DNA of 29,416 nt from assembly GCA_050734185.1 (NCBI GenBank), contig JBOHUE010000165.1, forward strand, positions 1 to 29,416, read 5' to 3'. Positions within the stretch are counted from its first letter, which is position 1. Every line of letters begins with the position of its first letter. The translations under genes and the position numbers were made by a program. The notes beneath the pieces are model-generated. The model made no database searches, was not told the DNA's origin, and saw only the letters and a program-made list of their open reading frames with translations. Source of the DNA: JAFALX01 sp050734185. Its GTDB lineage: Bacteria; Chloroflexota; Dormibacteria; Aeolococcales; Aeolococcaceae. Shown one piece after another: positions 1 through 8,985 of the stretch.

Positions 1-2492
1 GACAGGAACAGCCGCCGCGCGATGTCGGGATTGCGCAGACCCTCGGACAGCAGGCCGAGGATGTCCATCTCTCGCGCGGTCAGGCCGGCCGGGTTCTGCC
101 GCGTCCTCGGCCGGGGTCCGCGCGGAATTCCCGTGAGGTGACCGAGCGAGCGCAGCCGCCGCGTCACCTCCGCGATCGCCGGCTTGGCCCCGAGCTTGGC
201 CAGCTGCGCGATGGCGGCCCGCAGATCATCAGGGTCGTCGCTGCCGGCGAGCGCCATCGCGGCCTCATATGAGAGTCCGCACTCCGTCCACGCCTCGTAA
301 GCTGCGCGCCAGTCGCCACTGATCTGCAGGGCGTACGGCCGGGTTGCGTGGTCAATCGGTGTGGTCAGCCTGCCCGCCTTCCACATCCAGTAGCTCAGCT
401 CGCCGATGAACCTGCTGTCACCAACTTCGAGCGCCATCGCGAGCGGGCGCTCCACCTCGCCCGGAATGTCTGCCGCGCGGCCGGCGAACCACAGCGCCTC
501 CGCTCGCGATCGTGCGATCGGGGCGACGAATTGGAGGTCGCCGGCGCCCCAAGCGAGCTCTGCGGCGCGATCCAGGGCCGGCCACGGATCGCCGTCGCCC
601 CGCAGCGTCTGTACCCGCCCGATGACCCCGAGCAAAAGCACCTTGGTGATGCGGGACAGGCCCGGATGGTGCATCTCTGTCGCCTGCGCGCGCGCCTCGT
701 CCCAGCGGCCGGCCGTGAGGTAGAGCCCCGCGAGGCAGGCGCCGAGGCAGATACGGTTGGACTCGAGGTCATGGTCCACGGAGTGCTGGAGCCCCTCCGT
801 CGTGTAGCGGATCGCAAGGTCGATCTCGTTCAACGATTCATACGTTGCAGCGAGGTTGGTCCACGCGCGCGCGGCATCGTCCTCGAGTCCGAGGGCGAGC
901 GCGAGGCGAAGACTCTCCAGCAGCATGTCATCCCCGCTTCGATCCCCGGTCATCAACCGCGCCGTGCCCACGTTGTTCAGCGCGTGCACCACGATCGGCG
1001 TCTCCTCCAGCTCCCGCGCGAGCGCGATCGCCTTCGCCCCCCAGACCCCCGCCTCCTCTGTGCGGCGTGCGAGCATCGCGAACTGCGCCTCGGTGCTGTA
1101 CGCCATGGCGAGCTCGCCGCCTGGTGGAAGCTGCTCGAGCGTGGTGACGGCGTCGGCGGCGGCGCGTTCCGCTTTCGCGGTGTCTCCGCTGAGCCAGTAC
1201 ACGCGCGACAGCCAGCGAAGACCGTCGCCCACCTTGCGCTGATCGCCAAGCGTGCGGAATAGGGCAAGTGACTGCTCGCTCAGGGCGCACGCCTCCTCGA
1301 GGTCGTCGATCAGATGCCGCTCGTAGGACGCCTTCTCGAGCAACTCCGCCCGCTGTCGAGGCGGCAGCGCACCGGCGCACTGCACTGCTCTGCTGTAGTG
1401 CGCGGCTGCGGCGCGGTGCGACTTCAGCGACGCAGCCACCTCGGCGGCAGCGGGCGCGAACTCGAGCGTGGCTTCGACGTCACCCGCCGCCTCCGCGTGG
1501 TGCGCCAGGCGGTCGAGGTGCGCGCGCCGGTCCGCTGAACGCCGCATGATGGCGAGCACCTCGGCGTGCAGCGTGAGCCGTCGAGCCGGGGTGATCGCGC
1601 CGAGCACGGCCTGGCGAGCGAGCTCGTGCCGGAACTCGACGTGCTGGGGCGCCACATGCAGCATCCCGCTCGCGACGCACTCGTCGATGGTGTCGGCGTT
1701 GACGTCCCGCATCTGCAACAGCAGCGCGGTCTCGCTGCGCGGCCCCGCGATCGCGGTCGCATCGAGCGTCCGGCGCGCCGCCGCCGACAGACGGGCGGCA
1801 CGCGTGCGCACGAGGTCGGCCACTGTTGGCGGGACGCCGCCAACGCCATCGGACAGCACCTCGGTGACGAAGAACGCGTTGCCGCCGGTTTCACGATGCA
1901 GCTTCACCGGATCGAGCACGCTGCCCTTCGCGAGGGTCGTCACCGCGTCCAGCGACAGCGCCGGCACGGTCAAGCGGTGCACCGCGTCGACGGAGGCGAG
2001 GTCGCCGAGCAGCACGCGCAGGGGATGATCCGGGCCGAGCTCGTCGATCCTGTACGTGCAGATCAGCATCACGCGAGTGCCGCGCAGACGCCTGCCGATG
2101 AAGCGAACCAGATCAAGGGTCGCCTCGTCGCCCCAGTGCAGGTCCTCGAAGACCACCACCGCAGGCGCGCGCCGGTCCGTGAATGCCGTGCGCGTCGCCT
2201 CGAAGACACCGGCGCGCTGGCCCTTGGACACGAGTCTCTCGACGCCTTCGCCGAGCAGCGGAGCAATATCGATCAGCGGACTCAGCGGTCGAGGCGTCGA
2301 CAGCGGATCACACAAACCCCACATCGCCTCAGTGGCGCGAGGCATCGATTCGCAGAATTGGCGCACGAGGGACGACTTGCCGGAGCCCGCGTCGCCCGCG
2401 ACCAAGACGAGCCTGCCGCTCCCGCCCTCGACGTCCCCGAGCAGCGCGCGCAGCGCCCCCAACTGCTGGTCCCTCTCCTGCAGTTCCCCCAT
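1..2492 (-). CDS. LAL-type AAA ATPase / LuxR HTH transcriptional regulator, 3' end cut by window edge
   Basis: Reading the minus strand from ATG at 2492 gives one open frame of about 830 codons that leaves the window at base 1. Residues 33-41 are a Walker A loop (GDAGSGKSS) and 112-117 a Walker B strand (VVVFED) followed by LHWGDE, the signature of MalT/LAL regulators. The middle is a long alpha-helical, TPR-like region with repeated E-A-x-x-Y/W patterns. The last visible residues (GLTAREMDILGLLSEGLRN then DIARRLFLS) are the first helices of a LuxR (GerE) DNA-binding domain, so only about 30-40 residues are missing. Such proteins are cytoplasmic ATP-dependent activators; the ligand cannot be read. 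The ATG was chosen because MGELQERDQQLGALRALL matches the usual beginning of the family just before the P-loop. It lies 85 bases after metH on the same strand, so read-through from metH is possible. Family is confident, regulon unknown. Confidence 0.9.
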   Translation of the reverse strand, partial: MGELQERDQQLGALRALLGDVEGGSGRLVLVAGDAGSGKSSLVRQFCESMPRATEAMWGLCDPLSTPRPLSPLIDIAPLLGEGVERLVSKGQRAGVFEATRTAFTDRRAPAVVVFEDLHWGDEATLDLVRFIGRRLRGTRVMLICTYRIDELGPDHPLRVLLGDLASVDAVHRLTVPALSLDAVTTLAKGSVLDPVKLHRETGGNAFFVTEVLSDGVGGVPPTVADLVRTRAARLSAAARRTLDATAIAGPRSETALLLQMRDVNADTIDECVASGMLHVAPQHVEFRHELARQAVLGAITPARRLTLHAEVLAIMRRSADRRAHLDRLAHHAEAAGDVEATLEFAPAAAEVAASLKSHRAAAAHYSRAVQCAGALPPRQRAELLEKASYERHLIDDLEEACALSEQSLALFRTLGDQRKVGDGLRWLSRVYWLSGDTAKAERAAADAVTTLEQLPPGGELAMAYSTEAQFAMLARRTEEAGVWGAKAIALARELEETPIVVHALNNVGTARLMTGDRSGDDMLLESLRLALALGLEDDAARAWTNLAATYESLNEIDLAIRYTTEGLQHSVDHDLESNRICLGACLAGLYLTAGRWDEARAQATEMHHPGLSRITKVLLLGVIGRVQTLRGDGDPWPALDRAAELAWGAGDLQFVAPIARSRAEALWFAGRAADIPGEVERPLAMALEVGDSRFIGELSYWMWKAGRLTTPIDHATRPYALQISGDWRAAYEAWTECGLSYEAAMALAGSDDPDDLRAAIAQLAKLGAKPAIAEVTRRLRSLGHLTGIPRGPRPRTRQNPAGLTAREMDILGLLSEGLRNPDIARRLFL

Positions 2493-2565
2493 CAACGCAT
2501 TGTGACGAGTGGTTGGCCTCTGTGTGATGCGCGCATCCGGTGCTACGGCGATCAGATAACCCGAG

Positions 2566-2574
2566 CTCCTCCTT
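2566..2574 (-). promoter_or_regulatory. Shine-Dalgarno-like AAGGAGG upstream of the LuxR regulator
   Basis: A near-perfect anti-16S match (AAGGAGGAG on the minus strand) lies directly after the metH stop. No ATG, GTG or TTG follows at normal spacing. The nearest in-frame candidate is CTG at 2555, 12 bases away, which would add 21 residues to the regulator; the ATG at 2492 has no such motif. It may be fortuitous. Confidence 0.35.
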
Positions 2575-2577
2575 GCG

Positions 2578-5500
2578 TTATCTAGTAGCGGCCAGCTCCG
2601 GCTCGGGCATGGCGTCAAGCCCGTAGACGCCGAAGTACCGCGCCTCCGGGTGGTGCATGACGATTGCTGCGGTCGACTGCTCCGGCACCAATTGATAGCC
2701 GCTGGTCAGGGCGAGTCCGATCTCCTGGGCCGGCAGGATTCGGAACACGACCTCGTGGTCGTGCAGGTCGGGGCAGGACGGGTAGCCCCACGAATACCGC
2801 CGCCCCTGGTCCTCGGGTAGTCGCAGCTCGCGGCGGATGCGCCTGTGCAGCCACTCCGCGGTCGCCTCGGCCATCTGCGTGGCGAACCCGTGGATGCGAA
2901 GCATGTCGTCGTACTCGCCGCGCTCCTGCAGCGTGGCCGAAACCTCCGACGCGCCGGGGCCGGTGGTCACCAGCTGCAAGGCAATGACGTCGCGCTCGCC
3001 GTCGCGCGCATCCTCGACGGCGCGCACGTAGTCGGCGAGACAGAGCCGGTTCTGCTCCGCCTGGCGAGGAAAGGTGAACCGTCCGATCTCACGATCGATA
3101 TCCGCGGGGTCGTAGACGACGACCGCGTCGCCCTCGGCGAGCGCCGGCCAGTATCCGTAGAGCGCCTCCATGCGCAGCCAGCCGTCGCGCTCCGCCTCCT
3201 CCATCGACCGCTGCAGGCGCGGCTCCAGCTCGGTGCGCAGCAGCTCGTTCCAGCGGTCGGCGTCATGAACTCCGCGGAACTGCCAGCTCATCTTGAACAG
3301 CGACGTCCGGTCGATGCACGGGTACACGTCCCAGATTGGGATGTTGCGCAGCACACGCGATCCCCAGAACGGCGCCGTCGGGATGGGCGCGTCGCGGCGC
3401 GTCTCGCTCCGAGCCGGCTGCACGCCGACCTCGGCAGCGTGGGTCGCACGCCGATCGTGCTTGGCCTTCTCGCGCTCGCGGTGCGTCTCGGCCTCCGCGC
3501 GCGACTTCAGGACGAGTGCGCGACGCCGGTCGGGATCGATCAGCTGTTCGACGGTGTCGAGTCCCTCGAACGCGTCCTTGCAATAGAAGACACCCGGCTC
3601 GTACACGCGGTCGTCCTCGATGTAGAGAATGCGCCGGCCGAAGCCGCGGTTGATGGCAGCACCCCCGATGACGACCGGGTACTCCAGCCCGCGCGCGTCG
3701 AGCTCCTTGAGGCACAGCGGCATCTGCTTGCTCGTGCTCACCAGCAGCGCCGACAGCCCGATCGCGTCCGCCGACACCTCCTGCGCCTTGTCGATGATCG
3801 TGCTGAGCGGCACCTGCTTGCCCAGGTCGTGCACCGTGTAGCCGTTGTTGCTCAGGATGGTGTTGACCAAGTTCTTGCCAATGTCGTGCACATCTCCGAA
3901 GACGGTGGCCAGCACGACGGTTCCCTTGGTGTAGCCCTCCTTCTTCTCGAGGAACTGCTCGAGGTGCGCCACCGCGCGCTTCATCACCTCGGCGCTCTGC
4001 AGCACGAAGGGAAGGATCAGCTCACCGGCGCCGAAGCGGTCGCCCACGTCCTTCATCGCGGGTAGCAGGATCTCGTTGAGCACGCTGACGGGATCGCGGT
4101 CCAGCAGCGCGAGGTCGATCTGCGCCTCGATGCCGTCCTTGCGCCGGTGCAGGATCTGGGCGTGGATGCGCTCCGGCGGCGCGAGGTCCGCGAACGGATC
4201 CGCCGCCTGCGTCGCATCGCCCTGCGCCACCGCGCTGGAGTCGAAGTGGGCAATGAAATCGGTGAGCGCATCGGGGCTGCGGTTGAAGATGAGGTCCTCG
4301 GCGAGCCGCCGCGCCGTGGCATCGATCTCCGCGTATGGCATCACATGCGCCGGGTTGATGATCGCCGCGTCAAGCCCCGCCTCCACGCAGTGATAGAGGA
4401 AAACGCTGTTGAGCACCGGGCGCGACTGGGGCCCGAGCCCGAACGAGACGTTCGACACGCCGAGCACGGTCAGCACGCCGGGCAACGCGCGCTTGATGTC
4501 GCGGATTCCCTTGATGGTCTCGGCGCCCGAGTCGACCCATTCCGCCTCGCCCGTGGCGAGCGTGAAGGTGAGTGCGTCGAAGAGCAGCCGGTCCGGCGTC
4601 AGCCCGTAGTCGGAGCACGAGATGTCGTGGATGCGCCGCGCCACCTCGAGCTTGCGGTCTGCGGTCTTGGCCATCCCCTGCTCGTCGATCGTCAGCGCGA
4701 TGACGCATGCGCCGTGGTCGCGCACCAGCGGCAGCACCGCTTCGCAGCGAGCAAGGCCGTTCTCCAGGTTGATGCTGTTGACGATGCCGCGACCCGGGTA
4801 CGCCTCGAGCCCGGCGCGGATGACATCGGCATCGGTGCTGTCCAGCACCAGTGGCGCGTCGATGCTCATCTGCAGCGTCTTCACCACCGCGCGCATTTGC
4901 TCGGCCTCGTCACTGCGTTCGGTGAGCGCGACGCAGACGTCGAGCGTGTGGGCGCCGCCCTCCACCTGGGCGCGCGCCACCTCGAGGATGCTCTCGTAGT
5001 CGTCGGCCAGCAGCATGCGCTTGACCGCGCGCGAGCCCTGCGAGTTGACGCGCTCGCCGATGAGCAGCGGCGGCGGCTCCTGATGCTCGGCGATCGATCG
5101 CATGCTCCCCGCCAGGCGCGGCGATGCGTCGACATCCGGCTCGGCGCGCTCCACGGCTCGCACTGCGGCGACGATCTCGCCCATGTGCTCCGGTGTCGTG
5201 CCGCAGCAGCCACCGACGATCGACACGCCGAAATCGCGCACGTACCGCGCCAGGTCGCTTGCCATCGGCGCCGGCTCCAGCTGGTAGCAGGCGACGCCGT
5301 TCACGTTGACCGGCAGGCCGGCATTGGGAATGCACGAGATCGGCCGCGTGCTGTGCTCGCCGAGATAGCGCACCGGCTCGCTCATGTAGTCGGGCCCGGT
5401 GGAGCAGTTGACGCCGATGATGTCCGCTTCCAGGCCCTGCAGGATCGAGAGCACCGCGCCGATGTCGGTGCCCAGCAGCATGCGTCCACTCTGGTCGAGG

Positions 5501-6105
5501 CTGACTGACGCGATGATCGGGACGGTGCGCCCTGCAAGGTCGAACGCCTCGCGTGCGCCGAACATCGCCGCCTTCACCTCGAGGATGTCCTGTGCGGTCT
5601 CGATCACGATGCAGTCCGAGCCGCCCTCGAGCAGCCCGTGCGCCTGCACGCGAAACGAGTCGACGAGCTCGGCGAACGTGATGGCGCCGAGGAGCGGATC
5701 CGACGACGCGGGCAGGAAGCCGGTGGGCCCTATGCTCCCTGCGACGAACCGCGATTGCTCCGGCGTGGCGTACTCGTCGCAGAGCCTGCGGGCCAGCTCG
5801 GCGGCGCGGCGGTTCAGCTCGAATGCGTTGTCAGCCTGGCCCCACTCCTTGAGTCGCAGCGGCGATGCCTGGAATGAACACGTCTCCAACGCATCGCAGC
5901 CCACCTCGAGGAACGAGCGGTGCACGCGCTCGACCAGGTGCGGTGCGTGCAGCACGAGCCCGTCTATCCAGCCCTCGAGGCGAGCGCCGCCGAAGTCGTC
6001 TACAGTGGGATTCGCCGCCTGCAGACTCGTGCCGATCGCACCGTCGAACACCAGTGGACGGCGGCGCAGCGCATCGAGCAGCGGCGATCCTGCAGTGGCC
6101 TGCAT
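2578..6105 (-). CDS. metH: cobalamin-dependent methionine synthase
   Basis: 1175 residues, the usual length of four-module MetH. It transfers the methyl group of 5-methyltetrahydrofolate to homocysteine through cobalamin in the cytoplasm. Module 1 (about 1-320) is the homocysteine-binding barrel with zinc ligands C234 (VNCSTGP) and C300-C301 (GGCCGTTPEHM). Module 2 (about 345-625) is the pterin-binding barrel (IGERVNSQGSR at 349). Module 3 (about 640-880) is the B12 cap and Rossmann domain with D738-x-H740-x-x-G743 (GDVHDIGKN), H740 being the lower axial cobalt ligand. Module 4 (about 900-1165) is the reactivation domain that binds S-adenosylmethionine, with RYSWGYPSCPD at 1103-1113. All key residues are present, so it should be active. 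Start is ATG 6105; a TACCGT box lies 7 bases upstream, suggesting a leaderless transcript. It diverges from infA and precedes the LuxR regulator. Confidence 0.97.
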   Translation of the reverse strand: MQATAGSPLLDALRRRPLVFDGAIGTSLQAANPTVDDFGGARLEGWIDGLVLHAPHLVERVHRSFLEVGCDALETCSFQASPLRLKEWGQADNAFELNRRAAELARRLCDEYATPEQSRFVAGSIGPTGFLPASSDPLLGAITFAELVDSFRVQAHGLLEGGSDCIVIETAQDILEVKAAMFGAREAFDLAGRTVPIIASVSLDQSGRMLLGTDIGAVLSILQGLEADIIGVNCSTGPDYMSEPVRYLGEHSTRPISCIPNAGLPVNVNGVACYQLEPAPMASDLARYVRDFGVSIVGGCCGTTPEHMGEIVAAVRAVERAEPDVDASPRLAGSMRSIAEHQEPPPLLIGERVNSQGSRAVKRMLLADDYESILEVARAQVEGGAHTLDVCVALTERSDEAEQMRAVVKTLQMSIDAPLVLDSTDADVIRAGLEAYPGRGIVNSINLENGLARCEAVLPLVRDHGACVIALTIDEQGMAKTADRKLEVARRIHDISCSDYGLTPDRLLFDALTFTLATGEAEWVDSGAETIKGIRDIKRALPGVLTVLGVSNVSFGLGPQSRPVLNSVFLYHCVEAGLDAAIINPAHVMPYAEIDATARRLAEDLIFNRSPDALTDFIAHFDSSAVAQGDATQAADPFADLAPPERIHAQILHRRKDGIEAQIDLALLDRDPVSVLNEILLPAMKDVGDRFGAGELILPFVLQSAEVMKRAVAHLEQFLEKKEGYTKGTVVLATVFGDVHDIGKNLVNTILSNNGYTVHDLGKQVPLSTIIDKAQEVSADAIGLSALLVSTSKQMPLCLKELDARGLEYPVVIGGAAINRGFGRRILYIEDDRVYEPGVFYCKDAFEGLDTVEQLIDPDRRRALVLKSRAEAETHREREKAKHDRRATHAAEVGVQPARSETRRDAPIPTAPFWGSRVLRNIPIWDVYPCIDRTSLFKMSWQFRGVHDADRWNELLRTELEPRLQRSMEEAERDGWLRMEALYGYWPALAEGDAVVVYDPADIDREIGRFTFPRQAEQNRLCLADYVRAVEDARDGERDVIALQLVTTGPGASEVSATLQERGEYDDMLRIHGFATQMAEATAEWLHRRIRRELRLPEDQGRRYSWGYPSCPDLHDHEVVFRILPAQEIGLALTSGYQLVPEQSTAAIVMHHPEARYFGVYGLDAMPEPELAATR

Positions 6106-6112
6106 CCATAAG

Positions 6113-6118
6113 ACGGTA
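6113..6118 (-). promoter_or_regulatory. -10-like TACCGT, probable leaderless promoter of metH
   Basis: TACCGT on the minus strand fits TANNNT and leaves 7 bases before the metH ATG, so transcription would begin at or next to the start codon. No clear -35 is visible. The 89-base gap to infA is too short for a cobalamin riboswitch. Confidence 0.4.
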
Positions 6119-6148
6119 CCAGGGCTCAGGAATCCCGCGATCGCGTGC

Positions 6149-6154
6149 TACGCT
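6149..6154 (+). promoter_or_regulatory. -10-like TACGCT upstream of infA
   Basis: TACGCT on the plus strand lies 40 bases before the proposed infA TTG start. It would give a leader of about 33 bases containing GGAG. The -35 is not obvious. Confidence 0.3.
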
Positions 6155-6194
6155 CGATCGCCGACCCCAAACCCGCCCATCCACGGAGAACCTC

Positions 6195-6494
6195 TTGGCA
6201 CGTCGTCCACCCAGGCCGGGCAGCACCCGGCGGCGCCCCCCGACACGGCGTGCGCCCGTGGCCGACGGCACCCCCAGCGCCAAGGAAGAGACGATCGAGA
6301 TGGATGCCACCGTGGTGGAGCCGCTGCCGAACGCGATGTTCAAGGTGCGGCTGCAGACGGGCCAGGAGGTGCTCGCGTACACCAGCGGCAAGATGCGCAA
6401 GTTCTACATCCGCATCCTCATCGGTGATCGCGTGCGCGTGGAGCTCAGCCCCTACGACCTGAGTCGGGGCCGCATCACCTTCCGCTACAAGTAA
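6195..6494 (+). CDS. infA: translation initiation factor IF-1, with basic N-terminal extension
   Basis: The last 70 residues are a classic IF-1 OB-fold: KEETIEMDATVVEPLPNAMF, then SGKMRKFYIRIL, GDRVRVELSPYDL and RGRITFRYK at the very end. IF-1 binds the 30S A site during initiation. The usual length is about 72 residues. No ATG occurs at the conventional place. TTG 6195 has GGAG about 6 bases upstream and gives 99 residues starting MARRPPRPGSTRRRPP, an Arg/Pro-rich tail. The alternative GTG at 6258 would give 78 residues but has no Shine-Dalgarno sequence. I favour TTG because of the ribosome site; the extension is not confirmed. The gene stands outside a ribosomal-protein operon, divergent from metH and 7 bases before a small membrane-protein gene. 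Confidence 0.93.
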   Translation: MARRPPRPGSTRRRPPTRRAPVADGTPSAKEETIEMDATVVEPLPNAMFKVRLQTGQEVLAYTSGKMRKFYIRILIGDRVRVELSPYDLSRGRITFRYK

Positions 6495-6501
6495 TTCCGA
6501 G

Positions 6502-6987
6502 ATGGCGGTCTACGTCATCGTCGGTCTGGTCGTGCTTGCGGGGCTGGTGCTCGCGTATCGGAGCCTCGGTCGACCGGCCGCGGTCACCATCGAGTCGGCA
6601 GCTGTTCTGCGCAGCACGCTGACCGCGACCGAGCGCGCAGCATCCGACCTTGCTGAGCTCGCCCGCGCTGCCCCCATGATCGGGGCTGATGCCGGGAGCG
6701 AAGCTGGCACCGCCAAGGCGCTGCGACGCCGGCTCACGGGACTCTCGCAGCAGCTGGAGCTCGTCGATCCGCACGAGCTCGACGAGAGTGACGAGAGCGC
6801 TCATGCGCTGCTCGAGGTCTCCATTGATGAGCTCAGCTCTGCCGCGGGCATGTGCGCCACCGACGCGTACGCGTCCAGCGACGGCATGAGGACGGCCGTG
6901 TCCGCGCTGCTGGAGCACGCCGGCCGGTGCCTGCACGACGCGGCGACGCTCGTCGCGTCAGCTGAAGAAGTCGAGCGTGCGCCGTAG
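6502..6987 (+). CDS. small membrane-anchored protein of unknown function
   Basis: 161 residues from ATG, starting 7 bases after the infA stop, so probably cotranscribed with it. Residues 4-19 (YVIVGLVVLAGLVLAY) form one N-terminal membrane segment. The rest is a soluble, mostly helical, acidic region rich in Ala, Glu and Leu with no cysteine pair or catalytic motif that I can name. The 3' end overlaps the end of the convergent epimerase gene by 30 bases. I do not recognise the family. Support comes from tight spacing to infA and a plausible TM-plus-helical layout; similarity searching could overturn it. Confidence 0.55.
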   Translation: MAVYVIVGLVVLAGLVLAYRSLGRPAAVTIESAAVLRSTLTATERAASDLAELARAAPMIGADAGSEAGTAKALRRRLTGLSQQLELVDPHELDESDESAHALLEVSIDELSSAAGMCATDAYASSDGMRTAVSALLEHAGRCLHDAATLVASAEEVERAP

Positions 6988-7869
6988 TCCGGTGTCGAGG
7001 TCGACCGCAGGCCCCCACCCCAGCTGCTGACGCGCTAGCGCGATGTCGAGGCTCGAGCGCCGCTGCTCACCGGGCTTGCCGGCACCATGCCGTGCGTCGT
7101 CACCGGCTCCGGCAAGCGCACGCAGCCGCCCGAAGAGCTCGTTGACGTCGGTCTCCACGCCGGTGCCGATATTGAACACGCCCGGTGCCTCCACGTCCAT
7201 CGCGCGCAGGTTGGCCCGGACCACGTCCTCGACGAACACGTAGTCTCGCGTCTGGCCCCCATCGCCGTTGATCACGCAGGGCTCGCCGCGCCGCAACCGG
7301 GTGGCGAAGATGGCGACGACGCCAGCCTCACCGTGCGGGTCCTGCCGCGGGCCGTACACGTTGGCGTAGCGCAGGGCCACGAACTCGAGCCCGCGGATGC
7401 GCTGGAAGGTTCCGCCGTACGCCTCCGCGCAGAGCTTGGCGGTGCCGTAGGGCGACTCCGGCGCGCACGGGTGCGTCTCCGGAGTCGGCACGACATCGGT
7501 TTCCCCGTAGATCGCGCCGCCCGTCGACGCGAACACCACCCGACGCACGCCGGCGGCGACGCACGCGGCGAGCAGGTTCACCGTGCCCACCACGTTGGTG
7601 CCGGCATCGCCGAGCGGGTCGCGAACGGACTGGCGCACGTCGATCTGCGCGGCCTCATGAAACACCACCTCGGGTGCCGCGTCCGCGACCTCGGCCCCAA
7701 GGTTGGCGTCGCAGATGTCCAGAACCCGCAGTGCAGCACCTGCGTTCACCTGCTCGCGCCGGCCGCGCGAGAGGTCGTCGATGACGGTCACCTCATGTCC
7801 CGCGGCAACGAGCGCGTCGACGAGATGGGAGCCGATGAACCCGGCTCCCCCGGTCACGAGCGTCCTCAC
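6958..7869 (-). CDS. NAD-dependent sugar-nucleotide epimerase (GalE-like extended SDR)
   Basis: 303 residues from GTG 7869. The N terminus carries the Rossmann motif GGAGFIG (7-13) and DDLSRG (31-36) after the second strand. The active site is complete: S115-T116 in VVFASTGGAIYG and Y141-GTA-K145. LRYANVYGPRQDPHGEAGVV and the YVFVEDVVRA segment match UDP-glucose 4-epimerase-type enzymes, which invert a sugar hydroxyl on a nucleotide sugar in the cytoplasm. Length is at the short end of the GalE range (about 310-330). The GTG start overlaps the TGA stop of the upstream flippase-like gene (GTGA), so the two are translationally coupled; a role in supplying a sugar for a cell-envelope glycan is inferred from that. 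The exact substrate cannot be decided. Confidence 0.9.
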   Translation of the reverse strand: MRTLVTGGAGFIGSHLVDALVAAGHEVTVIDDLSRGRREQVNAGAALRVLDICDANLGAEVADAAPEVVFHEAAQIDVRQSVRDPLGDAGTNVVGTVNLLAACVAAGVRRVVFASTGGAIYGETDVVPTPETHPCAPESPYGTAKLCAEAYGGTFQRIRGLEFVALRYANVYGPRQDPHGEAGVVAIFATRLRRGEPCVINGDGGQTRDYVFVEDVVRANLRAMDVEAPGVFNIGTGVETDVNELFGRLRALAGAGDDARHGAGKPGEQRRSSLDIALARQQLGWGPAVDLDTGLRRTLDFFS

Positions 7870-8900
7870 CCGGGCGCTGTGGCCGGGACGGGTCGCGCGT
7901 GGCGCACGTGGATCAGCAGGAAGACGATGAAGCCAAAGACCACGACGCTGCCGTAGCTGATGCTGCGGTCGAGCAGCGCGATCGATACCGCGGCCTCGCG
8001 ACCGACACCGCCGACGGCGATGAGCACGCCGACCATGCCGGCCTCGACCAGCCCGAGACCACCGGGCAGGAACGGGATCGTCGTGAGCAGCGCCGCCACG
8101 AGCGCGATGAGCAGGAACTGCGAGATGCCGAGGAGATTGCCATAGCCAAGCGCCGAGACCACAAAGCCCAGGCGCGCCGCCTCGCACGCCCACACCATCA
8201 CGGTCAGGACGCCGAGCGTGGGAAAGCGACCCATCGAGTGCACGGTGCCGATGCGGAAGGACTCGTAGCGGTGGAAGATCGCCTCGGGCAGCAGGCGCAG
8301 CAGGCGCTGGCCGCGCCCGGCGCGCATCGCCAGAATCACGCCGACGCCGGCGATGCAGACCGCGGTGCCGGCGATGACGTAGGGCACGAGTGCCTGTGGC
8401 GCCTTGTGCCAGAAGACGACGGCGCCTGATGCGATGAGCAGCACCATCAGGACACAGAGGTCGATCAGCCGCTCCGCGATGATGGTGCCGAGCGCCTTGG
8501 CGGCCGACACACCGAGCTTCATGCGCGCCAGGTAGGCGCGATACACGTCACCCATCTTCGCGGGCACCACGCAGTTCACGAAGAACGACGTCACCACGAT
8601 CATGGTCAGCGGCCGCGTCGGCTGGTCTTCGCCGGCGTTCTTCAGCAGCACGTGCCAGCGGTAGCCGCGAATCACGAACGAGAACCAGTAGATCGCGAGG
8701 GCCGCGAGGTAGAGCGTGGGATTGGCGTGGACGATGCGATTCCACGCGTCGCCCCAGTTGATGGGCGCGCGCCACACGGCGACGCCGACGATGGCAGCGG
8801 CCGCGACCAGCCACACCGTGGTGCGCCGGTTGACGAATCGAGCGTTGAGCGGAGGCGCCTCGCTGTCCGCGGGCTCCACCGTGGCGAGGGGCGTGCTCAC
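7866..8900 (-). CDS. lysylphosphatidylglycerol synthase TM-region / UPF0104 family membrane protein
   Basis: 344 residues from GTG 8900, with about seven or eight hydrophobic segments beginning near residue 28. Family marks are R78-GYRW in the second segment, VVPAKMGDVYRAY (111-123) and PGGLGLVEAG (279-288) near the C terminus. The family comprises integral membrane proteins related to the flippase part of MprF and to AglD; members are linked to lipid or polyprenol-glycan handling. No soluble aminoacyl-transferase domain follows, so it is not a full MprF. It is the first gene of a two-gene unit with the epimerase, overlapping it by 4 bases, which suggests a shared glycan or glycolipid role. 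A TACGGT box lies 10 bases before the start codon. Confidence 0.85.
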   Translation of the reverse strand: MSTPLATVEPADSEAPPLNARFVNRRTTVWLVAAAAIVGVAVWRAPINWGDAWNRIVHANPTLYLAALAIYWFSFVIRGYRWHVLLKNAGEDQPTRPLTMIVVTSFFVNCVVPAKMGDVYRAYLARMKLGVSAAKALGTIIAERLIDLCVLMVLLIASGAVVFWHKAPQALVPYVIAGTAVCIAGVGVILAMRAGRGQRLLRLLPEAIFHRYESFRIGTVHSMGRFPTLGVLTVMVWACEAARLGFVVSALGYGNLLGISQFLLIALVAALLTTIPFLPGGLGLVEAGMVGVLIAVGGVGREAAVSIALLDRSISYGSVVVFGFIVFLLIHVRHARPVPATAPG

Positions 8901-8910
8901 GGTCGCGGAA

Positions 8911-8916
8911 ACCGTA
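8911..8916 (-). promoter_or_regulatory. -10-like TACGGT before the UPF0104 gene
   Basis: TACGGT on the minus strand ends 10 bases before GTG 8900, so the leader would be only a few bases. No convincing -35 and no Shine-Dalgarno sequence are seen. Confidence 0.35.
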
Positions 8917-8985
8917 GCATGCAGGTCGGCGCCGATCCCTTCTGCCGTTGCACCTTCGCGGCCACGCGTTTCCGCCGTGAGTCAG

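Noticed and set aside
348..2585. Long plus-strand open frames opposite the LuxR regulator
   Set aside because: They are antisense to a frame with clear Walker and HTH motifs; their Arg/His/Ala-rich translations match nothing and are typical of high-GC antisense frames.
2845..5508. Plus-strand frames of 400-450 codons opposite metH
   Set aside because: The opposite strand encodes all four MetH modules with intact motifs; these frames are mirror artefacts of GC-rich third positions.
6106..6194. Cobalamin or SAM riboswitch upstream of metH
   Set aside because: The gap to infA is only 89 bases and a -10-like box lies 7 bases before the start, leaving no room for an aptamer.
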